From a virus: 64,000 bases of DNA. The stretch lies in the IMG/VR virus record IMGVR_UViG_3300042340_000507, positions 62,001 to 126,000 of that record. One strand, 5' to 3'. Below, piece after piece: positions 7,377-15,307 of this stretch; positions within the stretch are counted from its first letter, which is position 1, and every line of letters starts with the position of its first letter. Made by a program: the position numbers and the translations under genes. Under the pieces are notes generated by a model. It saw only the letters and a list, made by a program, of their open reading frames with translations, had not been told where the DNA came from and did not search any database.

Positions 7377-7792
7377 TTGTTAGTAAAGTTTATATCTCCA
7401 TTAGTCATACCAACAGCGGTGTTAGTGGTAGTAGTACCGATTACTCCAGTTCCATATTTTTTTGGGTTAGGGACCATCTTATTACCCATAATACAACCAC
7501 ATAAACCACTTCCACCATTTTTTGGATTACAAGAGCAAATACTTGCATAAGGAACTTCATCAGGTTCTGAACTTGTTAAACTTATACTGAACCCACCGGG
7601 ATGACTTTTGTCCCAAGTTGGGATATTTGGAATATTTTCATCGTGTGGAATAGATTTATCATATTGAATTGTTTCAAGAGCATCCAACTGCTTTTTGAAT
7701 GCTTTTCTTTCAGTTTCTAAAACTAAAATATCCCTATCAAGTGATTTGATATGTGATTTGATATCACTAATTGCTCTTTCAATCTTGTTCAT
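7373..7792 (-). CDS. Coiled-coil protein with Cys-rich segment
   Basis: The 139-residue protein has an N-terminal heptad-rich helix (MNKIERAISDIKSHIKSLD and beyond, about residues 1-45), followed by a loop-rich part with SICSCNPKNGGSGLCGC, a possible metal-binding Cys set, and a Gly/Thr-rich tail. No family recognised. Coupled to both neighbours by overlaps. Confidence 0.5.
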   Translation of the reverse strand: MNKIERAISDIKSHIKSLDRDILVLETERKAFKKQLDALETIQYDKSIPHDENIPNIPTWDKSHPGGFSISLTSSEPDEVPYASICSCNPKNGGSGLCGCIMGNKMVPNPKKYGTGVIGTTTTNTAVGMTNGDINFTNK

Positions 7793-8045
7793 AGTTTTTA
7801 TGTGTTTTTAATCCCAATAATAATAATATTTGATAATTACAATAATCAAAATAATCAACTAATTCTTTATGCCTTTCAGTTGTAAGTTCAGGATTAAGAA
7901 TTAATCTTGCCGCTTCTGCTCTGTGTGAAAGAAGATTGAATAATGAGGGTTTAATTGAATTATCCCACATATCTCTATTAAAATGGGATGACTGTACAAT
8001 TCTATGTTGAGTGCCCAGCGTCTCTAATGTGTTTGATTTAATCAT
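7779..8045 (-). CDS. Hypothetical protein
   Basis: The protein has 88 residues, starts MIKSNTLETLGTQHR and is mainly helical (LSHRAEAARLILNPEL). No known family. It overlaps genes on both sides by a few bases, as expected of an operon. Confidence 0.5.
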   Translation of the reverse strand: MIKSNTLETLGTQHRIVQSSHFNRDMWDNSIKPSLFNLLSHRAEAARLILNPELTTERHKELVDYFDYCNYQILLLLGLKTHKNYEQD

Positions 8046-8395
8046 ATTGTATTTTTGCTATCTTCCATTAACTTTTTAAGTTCTTTATTAAAATCTAAAT
8101 AATCTAATTCCATATCACACACATTTTCAACCAAAACCTCATATCCAAATACTATTCGCATATGAATATGAGATATATTTTTTTGATAATAATCCATATA
8201 GTATTCCCAGCTAAACTTGTCAGTATCTTCGCAGTGCTCTATAATCCCCATAAATTTTTCATCACCTTCCCAATCAGATTTGAAAGATTTCCATTCGTTT
8301 TTGTTGGTAGGATCAATTGTACATAGTTCATCGTTGAATTTCATCCAATGCATTAAACAATTAATATGTTCCTGCGGTGCTCTTGCCATTCTCAT
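8042..8395 (-). CDS. Hypothetical acidic protein
   Basis: The 117-residue protein starts MRMARAPQEHINCLMHWM and is rich in Asp/Glu and aromatic residues. No recognised domain. It overlaps the next gene as an ATGA-type junction. Confidence 0.5.
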   Translation of the reverse strand: MRMARAPQEHINCLMHWMKFNDELCTIDPTNKNEWKSFKSDWEGDEKFMGIIEHCEDTDKFSWEYYMDYYQKNISHIHMRIVFGYEVLVENVCDMELDYLDFNKELKKLMEDSKNTI

Positions 8396-8405
8396 AACTG
8401 TAAAA

Positions 8406-8624
8406 TTAATGTTTCCATCCCATTCTCATTTTGCTTATGGGAGTTAAAGCAGATGTGTAATTCATAAAGTTATCCCAATCTCCCCCACAACTATATACAA
8501 CCCGTACTTCAGTATTTGTATGATCGGGGATTTCTTTTACCATTCCGTTTTCGCAGTCATCACATCCTTCGAATGGTATGTAATGAACCTTGTCTCCGAT
8601 TTTCAATTTAGCAATATCTATCAT
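8406..8624 (-). CDS. Small KOW/SH3-like hypothetical protein
   Basis: The 72-residue protein begins MIDIAKLKIGDKVHYIPF, followed by CDDCENGMVKEIPD. The opening resembles small SH3-like barrel proteins that start with a (L)KxGDxVxY strand. A CxxC pair may bind a metal. Function unknown. Confidence 0.5.
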   Translation of the reverse strand: MIDIAKLKIGDKVHYIPFEGCDDCENGMVKEIPDHTNTEVRVVYSCGGDWDNFMNYTSALTPISKMRMGWKH

Positions 8625-8633
8625 TTTTTTGTT

Positions 8634-8843
8634 TTAAAGGTCATACCAATACATTCCTAAACATACTTTCATAAAAGTACGATGAATCCAATTAGGTCTA
8701 TAAGTTAAGTTTAATTGTACATAATGGGTGGATTGATTGCCAAATCTATACCCACCCACACATTTTGGTATTTCAGGACTTAGTACCGATATATTAGACT
8801 TTTCAAAATCCTTTGGGTGTAGGTTAAATGTTTCTCGTTTCAT
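8634..8843 (-). CDS. Hypothetical protein
   Basis: The 69-residue product starts MKRETFNLHPKDFEKS and ends RTFMKVCLGMYWYDL. No recognised domain or membrane helix. Confidence 0.4.
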   Translation of the reverse strand: MKRETFNLHPKDFEKSNISVLSPEIPKCVGGYRFGNQSTHYVQLNLTYRPNWIHRTFMKVCLGMYWYDL

Positions 8844-8864
8844 TAGTAAATCCTTTTTTCATAA

Positions 8865-9725
8865 TTATTTTCCTAAATTATACATCATATTAGTTCCACT
8901 ACCCAATTGAGTAGTGGGTAAAACTCCATTCCATTTATTGATATACTCAAGTTGTAATAGTAATGGTGTTAAGGTTTGTTGTTTCATCCTGTTAGCTTCT
9001 GCTTCAGCTTTGGCTGATGTTAGCATTGCTTGAGCATTACCTTCAGCTTGTGCGATTTTGATTTTGGCTTCAGCTTCAGCTTGCTTTACCCTATTTTCGG
9101 CTGTAAGTGCGGATTGAACTGCGTTATTTTTAGCTTCAATGGCTTTCTTAAATGTTTCAGGATATACAAGATTTGATGTAAATTGAGCCAACATGAATCC
9201 TTCAGGTAGTAAGTGTGATTCTAATACCTTTCTAACTTTCACTTCAAATTGTTCACGATTTGAAATAAGTTCATCGGCAGTATATGAGTTAGCAACCACA
9301 CGAAACGCATCATATACCGCAGTTTTTAAGAAACCTGATTCAATCTCATCCAATGTAACTCGGTATTTACTAAAAATATAGGGTACTCGTTCTCGTTTAA
9401 CTGAATAGTTTAATAATGGTGAAACGTGAAATTCTGAACCATCTTTTGAGTTTACCACAAATGATTCATCGGGATTATCTTCGCCATTGTTTTTATATTC
9501 TTTGTGCTGAACAAATGTTGGGAACTCAATGATTTTTGTGGTAAATGGATTGTAAAATACCCAACCAGTTACCTCAGTAATATCATCTACACCTTTACCA
9601 TCTCCATAGAGATTTACTTTAACACCAACGTGACCCGCATCAATGCGTTCACAACTTGATAGACTGAAAATGATTAATCCTAATGCTAGCAATGCTACTG
9701 ATACAATTTTAAAAGGGTTTTCCAT
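8865..9725 (-). CDS. SPFH/prohibitin-like lipoprotein
   Basis: The 286-residue protein starts with a hydrophobic signal ending in a lipobox (FSLSSCE, Cys about residue 26), so it is probably lipid-anchored outside the inner membrane. A band-7 region follows (GHVGVKVNLYG near residue 32, then LLNYSVKRE and YTADELISNREQF), then a long Ala/Glu helix (KQAEAEAKIKIAQAEGNAQA) typical of prohibitin/stomatin scaffolds, and a short tail. SPFH proteins form ring-like membrane assemblies and restrain proteases. For a phage this suggests remodelling or protection of the host envelope, possibly against superinfection; that role is inference. Confidence 0.8.
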   Translation of the reverse strand: MENPFKIVSVALLALGLIIFSLSSCERIDAGHVGVKVNLYGDGKGVDDITEVTGWVFYNPFTTKIIEFPTFVQHKEYKNNGEDNPDESFVVNSKDGSEFHVSPLLNYSVKRERVPYIFSKYRVTLDEIESGFLKTAVYDAFRVVANSYTADELISNREQFEVKVRKVLESHLLPEGFMLAQFTSNLVYPETFKKAIEAKNNAVQSALTAENRVKQAEAEAKIKIAQAEGNAQAMLTSAKAEAEANRMKQQTLTPLLLQLEYINKWNGVLPTTQLGSGTNMMYNLGK

Positions 9726-9739
9726 AGTTTTTTGTTTTT

Positions 9740-9946
9740 TTAGTTTTGTTTTGTTGTGGTTTTTGGTTTAAAAATGAATTGTAAGGTTAAAAATAAAAAA
9801 TAAATACCAATAAATAAGGTTATTACTCCGAAGAAAAAAGCAATGGTAGATGGCATATTCATTAACGAGAAACTAAACTTCATTAGTTCTGAAAATGCTA
9901 ATCCAAGTAGGATGCAGGAGAATGTTTTAATTAAAATGTTTTTCAT
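9740..9946 (-). CDS. Two-pass small membrane protein
   Basis: The 68-residue protein starts MKNILIKTFSCILLGLAF. It has two hydrophobic helices (about residues 5-22 and 32-60) and a basic tail KPKTTTKQN. It lies between the SPFH protein and the HAD gene and overlaps the latter by 20 bases. Function unknown. Confidence 0.5.
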   Translation of the reverse strand: MKNILIKTFSCILLGLAFSELMKFSFSLMNMPSTIAFFFGVITLFIGIYFLFLTLQFIFKPKTTTKQN

Positions 9947-10574
9947 AGTTTATATTTTGTAAAGTTCTATTCAATTTTCCATAGTTTGTTTTACCATCAA
10001 ATGCTCTACCAATACGATACAAATGATTAGGTGATAATCCAAAGTAACCATCGCAATGATAAAATTTATCCATTTGTTCTGGAAGCATATCTGAGTCATC
10101 ATCTAAAATTGCATAATCCTCAACTTCAGGTCTTTTATCTAGCCATTCCTTTATTTCTTCTCCTCTCATACCAAACCCACCTCCTGTGATACCAACAAAA
10201 GTTCCCTCATTAAATCCAAAATGAACCAATGCGCGTTCCCACCACTGGGGAATTACGTTTTTCTCCGTTCCAAAATGGCGTTTCCAAACAGATGAAATAC
10301 AAATTTTAGTTCCAGTCCTATTACAAAAATCAGAAAGCCACTGCCATTTTTGGGGGCAAGTCTCTTCAATCAACCTTTTAAGTTGGTATTCATAAGTGTA
10401 ATGGCTATCGGGTGTTTTGTAATTTGCTAAACTCACAGGTTTTGATTTAATACCTAAAAACTTTCTGATTAGGTAGTAGTAAGTCCTGGGTTTCAACCAC
10501 CTTTTTTTGTGTCGGTTCTCGTAAAAAATATGGGAGTTCATAACTCCATCAATATCTAAAAATATAACTTTCAT
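9927..10574 (-). CDS. HAD-superfamily protein of the RNA-repair-associated type
   Basis: The 215-residue protein starts MKVIFLDIDGVMNSHIFY (HAD motif I DxD). KICISSVWKRHF provides motif II (Ser), GMRGEEIKEWLDKRP lies in the cap/central region, and YAILDDDSDML is motif IV. The order hhhDIDGVhN, ISSxW, RGxEIxxWL, hLDDDxDM is the one I associate with the stand-alone HAD domains of RNA-repair (Swiss-army-knife) proteins, which remove phosphates from RNA ends. Assignment to the phosphatase superfamily is firm; the RNA-end substrate is inferred from the family and the two RNA ligases nearby. Confidence 0.7.
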   Translation of the reverse strand: MKVIFLDIDGVMNSHIFYENRHKKRWLKPRTYYYLIRKFLGIKSKPVSLANYKTPDSHYTYEYQLKRLIEETCPQKWQWLSDFCNRTGTKICISSVWKRHFGTEKNVIPQWWERALVHFGFNEGTFVGITGGGFGMRGEEIKEWLDKRPEVEDYAILDDDSDMLPEQMDKFYHCDGYFGLSPNHLYRIGRAFDGKTNYGKLNRTLQNINYEKHFN

Positions 10575-10583
10575 ATCAAAGGT

Positions 10584-11300
10584 TTATTTTGTAAGTAATT
10601 CTTTAAATCTTTTTCTTAACATTCTAACATATACATCATTGGATAGTCCGTAATTTCCGATAGCCCACATATCATTGTATTCAATAACTACGTTCTGACC
10701 CCCACTCAAAACACCTATATCAATTGTGTAGGCCGATGGAAAAGTATTTCTATTGTTTTGGATTATTTTTTCTAAATACGAACTATCAATCGAAACATAA
10801 AGATTACCAGAGTAGTTTGCTAGATATTCAATGCGGTGATCGTTGATATAGCATCTCCATTCACTCTCAATTGGTTGATCAAAAACATCATAAACCATAA
10901 CTCGTGTTTCTTCAGGAACATTAGAAATTGATGTGTTCTGCATTTGATCAATCACAAAACCAGTGAATAATTTTATGTCAAATGGTTTTATGAAAAACTT
11001 TTGACCTAGTTGTGCTAATCTCTTAATTTCCCCTAAGGTTTGTATGCTGTGTTTTCTATCGGAATTCATAGGTAGTCTAGGATCTTCAACACCAGCGATT
11101 TGAAACACAACTCTCATGAACTCAACAGAACCAACAAATAAATTGTTAGATGTTACTAATTTATTAAACTTGCCGGAAATTAAATCATCATAAGTAATAA
11201 GTCTAAAGTCCTGTCCAGTATCCATAGCACCATACATAGCACAAGAAACATCAAAGTGATGTGGTAACTCTCGGTTGCTGTCTTTTTGTAAATAAATCAT
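10584..11300 (-). CDS. R2K-clade ATP-grasp enzyme
   Basis: The 238-residue protein has FFIKPFDIKLFTG near residue 100 and SEWRCYINDHRIEYLANY in the middle, then YTIDIGVLSG and VIEYNDMWAIGNYGL near the C-terminus. The R-C-Y-I, D-I-G-V and E-x-N-D-x-W-A-x-G-N-Y-G-L sequence matches the R2K clade of ATP-grasp enzymes related to CDC123, predicted to form peptide-like bonds on protein targets. Substrate unknown. An exact TATATTTG element lies 8 bases upstream of the start. Confidence 0.7.
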   Translation of the reverse strand: MIYLQKDSNRELPHHFDVSCAMYGAMDTGQDFRLITYDDLISGKFNKLVTSNNLFVGSVEFMRVVFQIAGVEDPRLPMNSDRKHSIQTLGEIKRLAQLGQKFFIKPFDIKLFTGFVIDQMQNTSISNVPEETRVMVYDVFDQPIESEWRCYINDHRIEYLANYSGNLYVSIDSSYLEKIIQNNRNTFPSAYTIDIGVLSGGQNVVIEYNDMWAIGNYGLSNDVYVRMLRKRFKELLTK

Positions 11301-11307
11301 AATGGTG

Positions 11308-11315
11308 CAAATATA
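11308..11315 (-). promoter_or_regulatory. Bacteroidota-type promoter -7 element TATATTTG
   Basis: TATATTTG on the minus strand, 7 bases before the ATG of the R2K ATP-grasp gene. It is an exact TAnnTTTG match. The downstream transcript would be nearly leaderless. Confidence 0.5.
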
Positions 11316-11396
11316 TACATTTTGTAACTAAAAACAAAATTTTTTAGAAAAATTACCAACCTCAACTATTTTGAATATCTAAGAGTATAACTTTCA

Positions 11397-12473
11397 TTAA
11401 ATTTTATAAAATTGGGGTTTTATTATTTTCCAAATTAATGAGGAGTATTCCTTACGATCGTACATTTTAAATAAAAGGGAAGGATTTTTGTATTTTTTTG
11501 CTTCTTCGGCAAAACTAGCTCTCCACTTGAAATCTTTTATGCTCTTGAGGGTGTCGAAGATAGCCAAATACTCCTTCTCTACCTCCTGGTATTGACTTAT
11601 CAGCTCGTTGGCATATCCTGTCACCTTTCCATAAAACTCATCGGGGGTGTCGACAAGGATGGCTGACATGTCACCTCCGGTAGACAAGACCTCCCAGATC
11701 GAAGTGGAAGTAACATTTGTCATTATTCTGTGCAACCTGAGATACTCCTCAAATTTAATTTTCATCCGAAAGTTACCAGGTTGAAATCTAAGAACGAAAC
11801 CCTCCTTGTTAACATCGTTCTGTGCCTTCAAACTACGGTATAACTGATCGGAAAAGTTAAAATGCTGCTTTGTTTGGGTGATGTCTTTATCAGAGACACC
11901 GTTGAACTTAAAGACATCACAGGCCATAGACCAATGTAATTCTTCTTCGTTGGTTTGTTTGTAAAAATTATTGGGGACCGCAGATAAAAATATGACTTTT
12001 TCTTCCCCGTAATTTACAACGATACGATTTTCCGGGTAGATGATCTCAACCAAGTACGCGTATTCTTTTATCCAACTATCCAACTTGTATTTGGATTGAA
12101 CCATCTCTAATCCCTTTATTGCCTGGTCTGAGGTAAAAGAACCCCGGGTAGCCATAATCCATTCACCCTCGTAGTAAAACAGTATGCCTAAAGAGCCATC
12201 CGCCTTTTCCTGCACATACACACAGTCTCCTTGGGTTGGAATTTGTCCTTTGTTCACAATTTCTTCGTAGTTGAAAAACTTTGGAAAGGGTTTAACAAGG
12301 ATCCCGCCGGTAACATCATCGGTAATAAGACCTCTACACATAAGGGTCACATCGTCCCATAATCCATCGTATTGAACCTTTTCGCTGTAGTTCCAAATTG
12401 TCAGCGGAAAGCGAGGATGGGACTGGGAGTGGAGCAGGCCCCTTTCCTTATAATCTTCTAGTACGTTTCTCAT
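11397..12473 (-). CDS. RNA ligase, T4 Rnl1-like
   Basis: The 358-residue protein carries RGLITDD near residue 47 and VQEKADGSLGILFYY near residue 88, with KADGSL as motif I (AMP-accepting Lys). MATRGSF follows as motif III-like, then YAYLVEIIYPENRIVVNY (motif IV) and KEGFVLRF with RMKIKFEEYLRL (motif V), and a helical C-terminal domain. RG upstream of the KxDG and the YPENRIVVNY segment are characteristic of T4 RNA ligase 1, which repairs cleaved anticodon loops. Length is close to T4 Rnl1 (374). A TATATTTG element is 4 bases upstream of the ATG. No T4-type polynucleotide kinase is seen nearby; the HAD and cREC proteins may supply the end-healing steps (inference). Confidence 0.85.
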   Translation of the reverse strand: MRNVLEDYKERGLLHSQSHPRFPLTIWNYSEKVQYDGLWDDVTLMCRGLITDDVTGGILVKPFPKFFNYEEIVNKGQIPTQGDCVYVQEKADGSLGILFYYEGEWIMATRGSFTSDQAIKGLEMVQSKYKLDSWIKEYAYLVEIIYPENRIVVNYGEEKVIFLSAVPNNFYKQTNEEELHWSMACDVFKFNGVSDKDITQTKQHFNFSDQLYRSLKAQNDVNKEGFVLRFQPGNFRMKIKFEEYLRLHRIMTNVTSTSIWEVLSTGGDMSAILVDTPDEFYGKVTGYANELISQYQEVEKEYLAIFDTLKSIKDFKWRASFAEEAKKYKNPSLLFKMYDRKEYSSLIWKIIKPQFYKI

Positions 12474-12477
12474 TCCC

Positions 12478-12485
12478 CAAATATA
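12478..12485 (-). promoter_or_regulatory. Bacteroidota-type promoter -7 element TATATTTG
   Basis: TATATTTG on the minus strand, followed by GGGA and the ATG of the RNA ligase. With normal spacing the transcript would start at or very near the A of ATG, so the message is probably leaderless. Confidence 0.5.
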
Positions 12486-12522
12486 AGAATAAATTCTAAA
12501 ATTAATTCACAAAAAATCGAAC

Positions 12523-12750
12523 CTATCCATTAAAAAAAGTTTCCCTCTGAATCTTCTCCACAAAAGACAGAAAATATTCAGAAGGCAAAACTTTTTCCAA
12601 ATCAGACACAAGAACCACATCCCGGCCAGAAACCGATTGGATTTGAAGAGATTCCCCGCATTTCTCTAACAACTGGCCGTCAAAGAAATTTGAAACCAAT
12701 CCCACGGGAACTAACTCAGGAATGTTCAGTGCTTCCATTAATTTGGTCAT
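12523..12750 (-). CDS. Hypothetical protein
   Basis: The 75-residue protein starts MTKLMEALNIPELVPVG and is mostly beta-like with a helical end (FLSFVEKIQRETFF). No known family. It overlaps the end of the upstream gene by 35 bases; an internal ATG at 12738 would shorten this overlap. Confidence 0.4.
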   Translation of the reverse strand: MTKLMEALNIPELVPVGLVSNFFDGQLLEKCGESLQIQSVSGRDVVLVSDLEKVLPSEYFLSFVEKIQRETFFNG

Positions 12751-13372
12751 TAATTCTTTTTATTTTATTCATCTTATGAATTTCTAGATATTTTGCCAAA
12801 TCCTCATTACTCATCCACTTATTGAAATCCGGTTCAATTTTTTTGATTTGTTCGGTTAAATCTTTTTTGTAACCTTTTCGATAGTAATAATCTTCAATGG
12901 AATCAGCAAGGTCCTGAATGTATTGAGGTGCAGCAACTGAGATTCTTAAATCATACCATTCCCACTTTGTTTTATAATCTACAAATGTAATTCCTTTGGT
13001 TAGTTTTCTATGTAAATTATGTAGTGCCCTATTACGAACCCTTACAATAGATTTATCGTTACCAAACACATCGAGAAATCTAAGAAACCAACGAGGACAC
13101 CACCAAGGTTTTGCTTCATAGTCCATAGCCAAAACTAATGGGACCATAGCTTTATTACAGTTATTGTAATCAGGTACAGAACCTAAATACCCATACTTTT
13201 CAGAAAAATCTTTAGGAAAGAAAATATAACGAATATCATCCCACTCCAAATCACGAGTATGTACTATACCTTTCTTTCTACCCTTCCAAAATAGGAGAGA
13301 TTGTCCAAAGTCTTTAGCTTTTGCACTAAATGGGCGATTGTCCTTAAAAGGACCAAATTTACTTTTTTTCAT
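12716..13372 (-). CDS. Hypothetical protein, aromatic-rich
   Basis: The 218-residue protein starts MKKSKFGPFKDNRPFS. A first part has IRYIFFPKDF and KPWWCPRWFLRFLDVFG; a basic helical part follows (RALHNLHRKLTKG), then a charged C-terminus. No signal peptide. No family is recognised, although this size and layout recur in large phages. Confidence 0.5.
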   Translation of the reverse strand: MKKSKFGPFKDNRPFSAKAKDFGQSLLFWKGRKKGIVHTRDLEWDDIRYIFFPKDFSEKYGYLGSVPDYNNCNKAMVPLVLAMDYEAKPWWCPRWFLRFLDVFGNDKSIVRVRNRALHNLHRKLTKGITFVDYKTKWEWYDLRISVAAPQYIQDLADSIEDYYYRKGYKKDLTEQIKKIEPDFNKWMSNEDLAKYLEIHKMNKIKRINDQINGSTEHS

Positions 13373-13373
13373 A

Positions 13374-13493
13374 CTATTTGGTTAACAAATCATAAAGGAT
13401 AATTCCAAGTCCTATCAATAAAATCGTGGAGGTTACGAAAGAAATTACTGAAGAAAGGAGGAGCAAATAAAATTTTTTGTGTTTTAGTTTCAT
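13374..13493 (-). CDS. 39-residue membrane peptide
   Basis: ATG at 13493, TAG at 13374. The product starts MKLKHKKFYLLLLSS with a basic N-terminus and one long hydrophobic helix through GLGIILYDLLTK. It fills the gap between genes on both sides exactly and starts 5 bases after its neighbour's stop. Toxin-like or membrane-accessory peptide; function unknown. Confidence 0.4.
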   Translation of the reverse strand: MKLKHKKFYLLLLSSVISFVTSTILLIGLGIILYDLLTK

Positions 13494-13497
13494 GAGT

Positions 13498-13818
13498 TTA
13501 TGGTTTTAGTGAATCCTGGATTGAGCTTTTCTCTATTGTTGTGTCCATGTGCTGACAATGTATTTTTCCACATTTTTCAGTCACCAATTTGGTAATGTAA
13601 ATAGTATCTGTTGTTTTTATAGGGGGTTCTTCCTTTTTTATTTCATGAATTACTGTTCCTTCTATATCCTGTGTGGAGCTGGATCTAAAAAAATCAGAGG
13701 TGGCAACTTTATAAATAAAATAAATGCTGAAGAAACAAAAAATAAAGAAAAGCAAAAAACCCAGGCTTAGAAAAAGGGTAAAATTGTGATTTTTAGTGTT
13801 TTTGGGTGATTTCATCAA
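13498..13818 (-). CDS. Single-pass membrane protein, unknown
   Basis: The protein has 106 residues: polar N-terminus (MMKSPKNTKNHN), one strong hydrophobic helix (FLSLGFLLFFIFCFFSIYFIY, split here for length at residues 15-37), then a soluble tail with a CGKIHCQHMD metal-like motif. The topology resembles small Rz-like or spanin-type proteins, and the GH19 endolysin lies 0.5 kb upstream, but no direct evidence of a lysis role is seen. Confidence 0.45.
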   Translation of the reverse strand: MMKSPKNTKNHNFTLFLSLGFLLFFIFCFFSIYFIYKVATSDFFRSSSTQDIEGTVIHEIKKEEPPIKTTDTIYITKLVTEKCGKIHCQHMDTTIEKSSIQDSLKP

Positions 13819-14218
13819 GGAGATTTTTAAGTGAATAACGGATATTAGCGGTGATGTCAGCCTCTAGAGAATGCCTTCTTTCTTCAATTTCCAAATTATA
13901 AGAATGAATTAATCTCTGCCAAGCTCTTTCCCGAAGGGTAACGGAGTAGCTGTGGATATTGTCTATAATTTGGACCTGGTTGGAGTCCATAATAACATAA
14001 ATCTTTAACCTCTCGTTTTTTAAAAATCTTTTGTCGGTCAAAGGTGTCATTAAGAGAATAGAGTCTGACATTTTAGCCAGCTTTTTACACAGCATGACAC
14101 ACTGCGCCTCGTGGGGCAAAGGTGATTCTTTGCGGTCGCTGGTGGAGTCTAGACGCCTGAGCAAATAGATAGACAATTTTTGCATTCTACGTCTGAAGTT
14201 GTGAGTAATTAGTTGCAT
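13793..14218 (-). CDS. Hypothetical helical protein
   Basis: The 141-residue protein starts MQLITHNFRRRMQKLSIYL and is predominantly helical and basic, with LERAWQRLIHSYNLEIEERR-type heptads. An exact TATATTTG element lies 21 bases upstream of its start. Function unknown. Confidence 0.45.
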   Translation of the reverse strand: MQLITHNFRRRMQKLSIYLLRRLDSTSDRKESPLPHEAQCVMLCKKLAKMSDSILLMTPLTDKRFLKNERLKIYVIMDSNQVQIIDNIHSYSVTLRERAWQRLIHSYNLEIEERRHSLEADITANIRYSLKNLLDEITQKH

Positions 14219-14238
14219 GGAGAATTTGGTTTAGACCC

Positions 14239-14246
14239 CAAATATA
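14239..14246 (-). promoter_or_regulatory. Bacteroidota-type promoter -7 element TATATTTG
   Basis: TATATTTG on the minus strand, 21 bases upstream of the ATG at 14218. Exact consensus match to TAnnTTTG. Confidence 0.5.
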
Positions 14247-14285
14247 GAAAAATTCCTCCAATAGTTGATACTTCGAATAAAAAAA

Positions 14286-15203
14286 TTAGGCGGTAGTAGA
14301 TAAGTCTTTGACCTCAATGTTTTGGGCAAAATCTAGAGCTTTTCTGGTACCCTCTCCGATAATTCCGGCATCTACATTATTTCCTGGACCCGCATTGGCA
14401 TTGTTAACTGCTCTAACTGCAGTTTTTAAATCTTGAAAATCGTTCTCGTTGGAGTTGGAATACTTCTCCTTGATAGTTGGGTTGTTCAAAGTGATCTTAA
14501 AGAAGAGGGCTGCTACTTCGGCGGCAATTTTTGAATTCTTTTCTAAAGTTTCAGGATTAGCTACTAGATCAACATTAGTTCCAGCTTTTTTGAGTAAGTC
14601 TGTGTATACTCGGTAGTTTGCTTTCCCTGTGAGCCCGTTGTATCCTCTACCTCGATATTTCCAGCCGTCACCTGGCTGATCGTTGCCTAGATCCTTACCC
14701 GTACTAGTTGGACAATCTACGCCGTATACTCTATCCCAGAATTTAGCATCATCCTTTCTTAATTCTTCAATCTGAGCATCTGTTAGATCCTTGACCCTCC
14801 GTCCGAAAACATCTCTAATCCTACTAGCCGGTGTGTTTCTATAAGAAATTTCAGCAACGCTGGGGTTGAACCCGCTTTCTTTATTCACAACTCCCAAGAC
14901 CGCTCTTTGGACGTAAGGGTTTGTGAGACCGTGTTTATTGAGAGCTTCTACGAGCTCTTGCATTGCCTGCTTTTGATTAGCAGGGGCACTGGGCAGAATT
15001 AATTCTCCCGATACAGGAGATTCAGTATCAGAAGCTTTAGAAGCTGAAACTAATCCCGAATCGGAAGTGATGGTGGATCCAAAAGAGCTTCTAATTTCGG
15101 AATCCATCCATTTGTCAAAAGATTCCTTCCCCCTCTCTGAGTTCGATTTTGGTGTATTTTCATACAAGTCCCTAAAAGATTTGAGATATTTCATTTTTTT
15201 CAT
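14286..15203 (-). CDS. Endolysin, GH19/chitinase-like lysozyme with capsid-targeting-like N-terminus
   Basis: The 305-residue protein starts MKKMKYLKSFRDLYE, which ends in an LxE site like the T4 internal-protein targeting peptide, followed by a low-complexity Ser-rich linker to about residue 70. The catalytic part (about 75-275) has VLGVVNKESGFNPSVAE with the catalytic-type Glu, and DGWKYRGRGYNGLTGKANY, the YRGRGxxxLTG signature of GH19-like phage lysozymes. It would cut peptidoglycan. An N-terminal processing signal instead of a secretion signal suggests it may be carried in the virion for entry rather than acting only at lysis (inference). Confidence 0.75.
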   Translation of the reverse strand: MKKMKYLKSFRDLYENTPKSNSERGKESFDKWMDSEIRSSFGSTITSDSGLVSASKASDTESPVSGELILPSAPANQKQAMQELVEALNKHGLTNPYVQRAVLGVVNKESGFNPSVAEISYRNTPASRIRDVFGRRVKDLTDAQIEELRKDDAKFWDRVYGVDCPTSTGKDLGNDQPGDGWKYRGRGYNGLTGKANYRVYTDLLKKAGTNVDLVANPETLEKNSKIAAEVAALFFKITLNNPTIKEKYSNSNENDFQDLKTAVRAVNNANAGPGNNVDAGIIGEGTRKALDFAQNIEVKDLSTTA

Positions 15204-15270
15204 TCTTTTGTTCTAACTTTGAGATTTCTGTTGAAAGCCCTTGTTTTAATGTATAACGAGGGGGTCGGTC

Positions 15271-15278
15271 TATATATC
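15271..15278 (-). promoter_or_regulatory. T4-late-like promoter element GATATATA
   Basis: GATATATA (GGATATATAGAC in context) on the minus strand, 67 bases upstream of the endolysin start. It matches the element recurring before virion-type genes in this window. Confidence 0.4.
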
Positions 15279-15307
15279 CACAAGATAGTGCACACTTTTC
15301 ATGTAGA

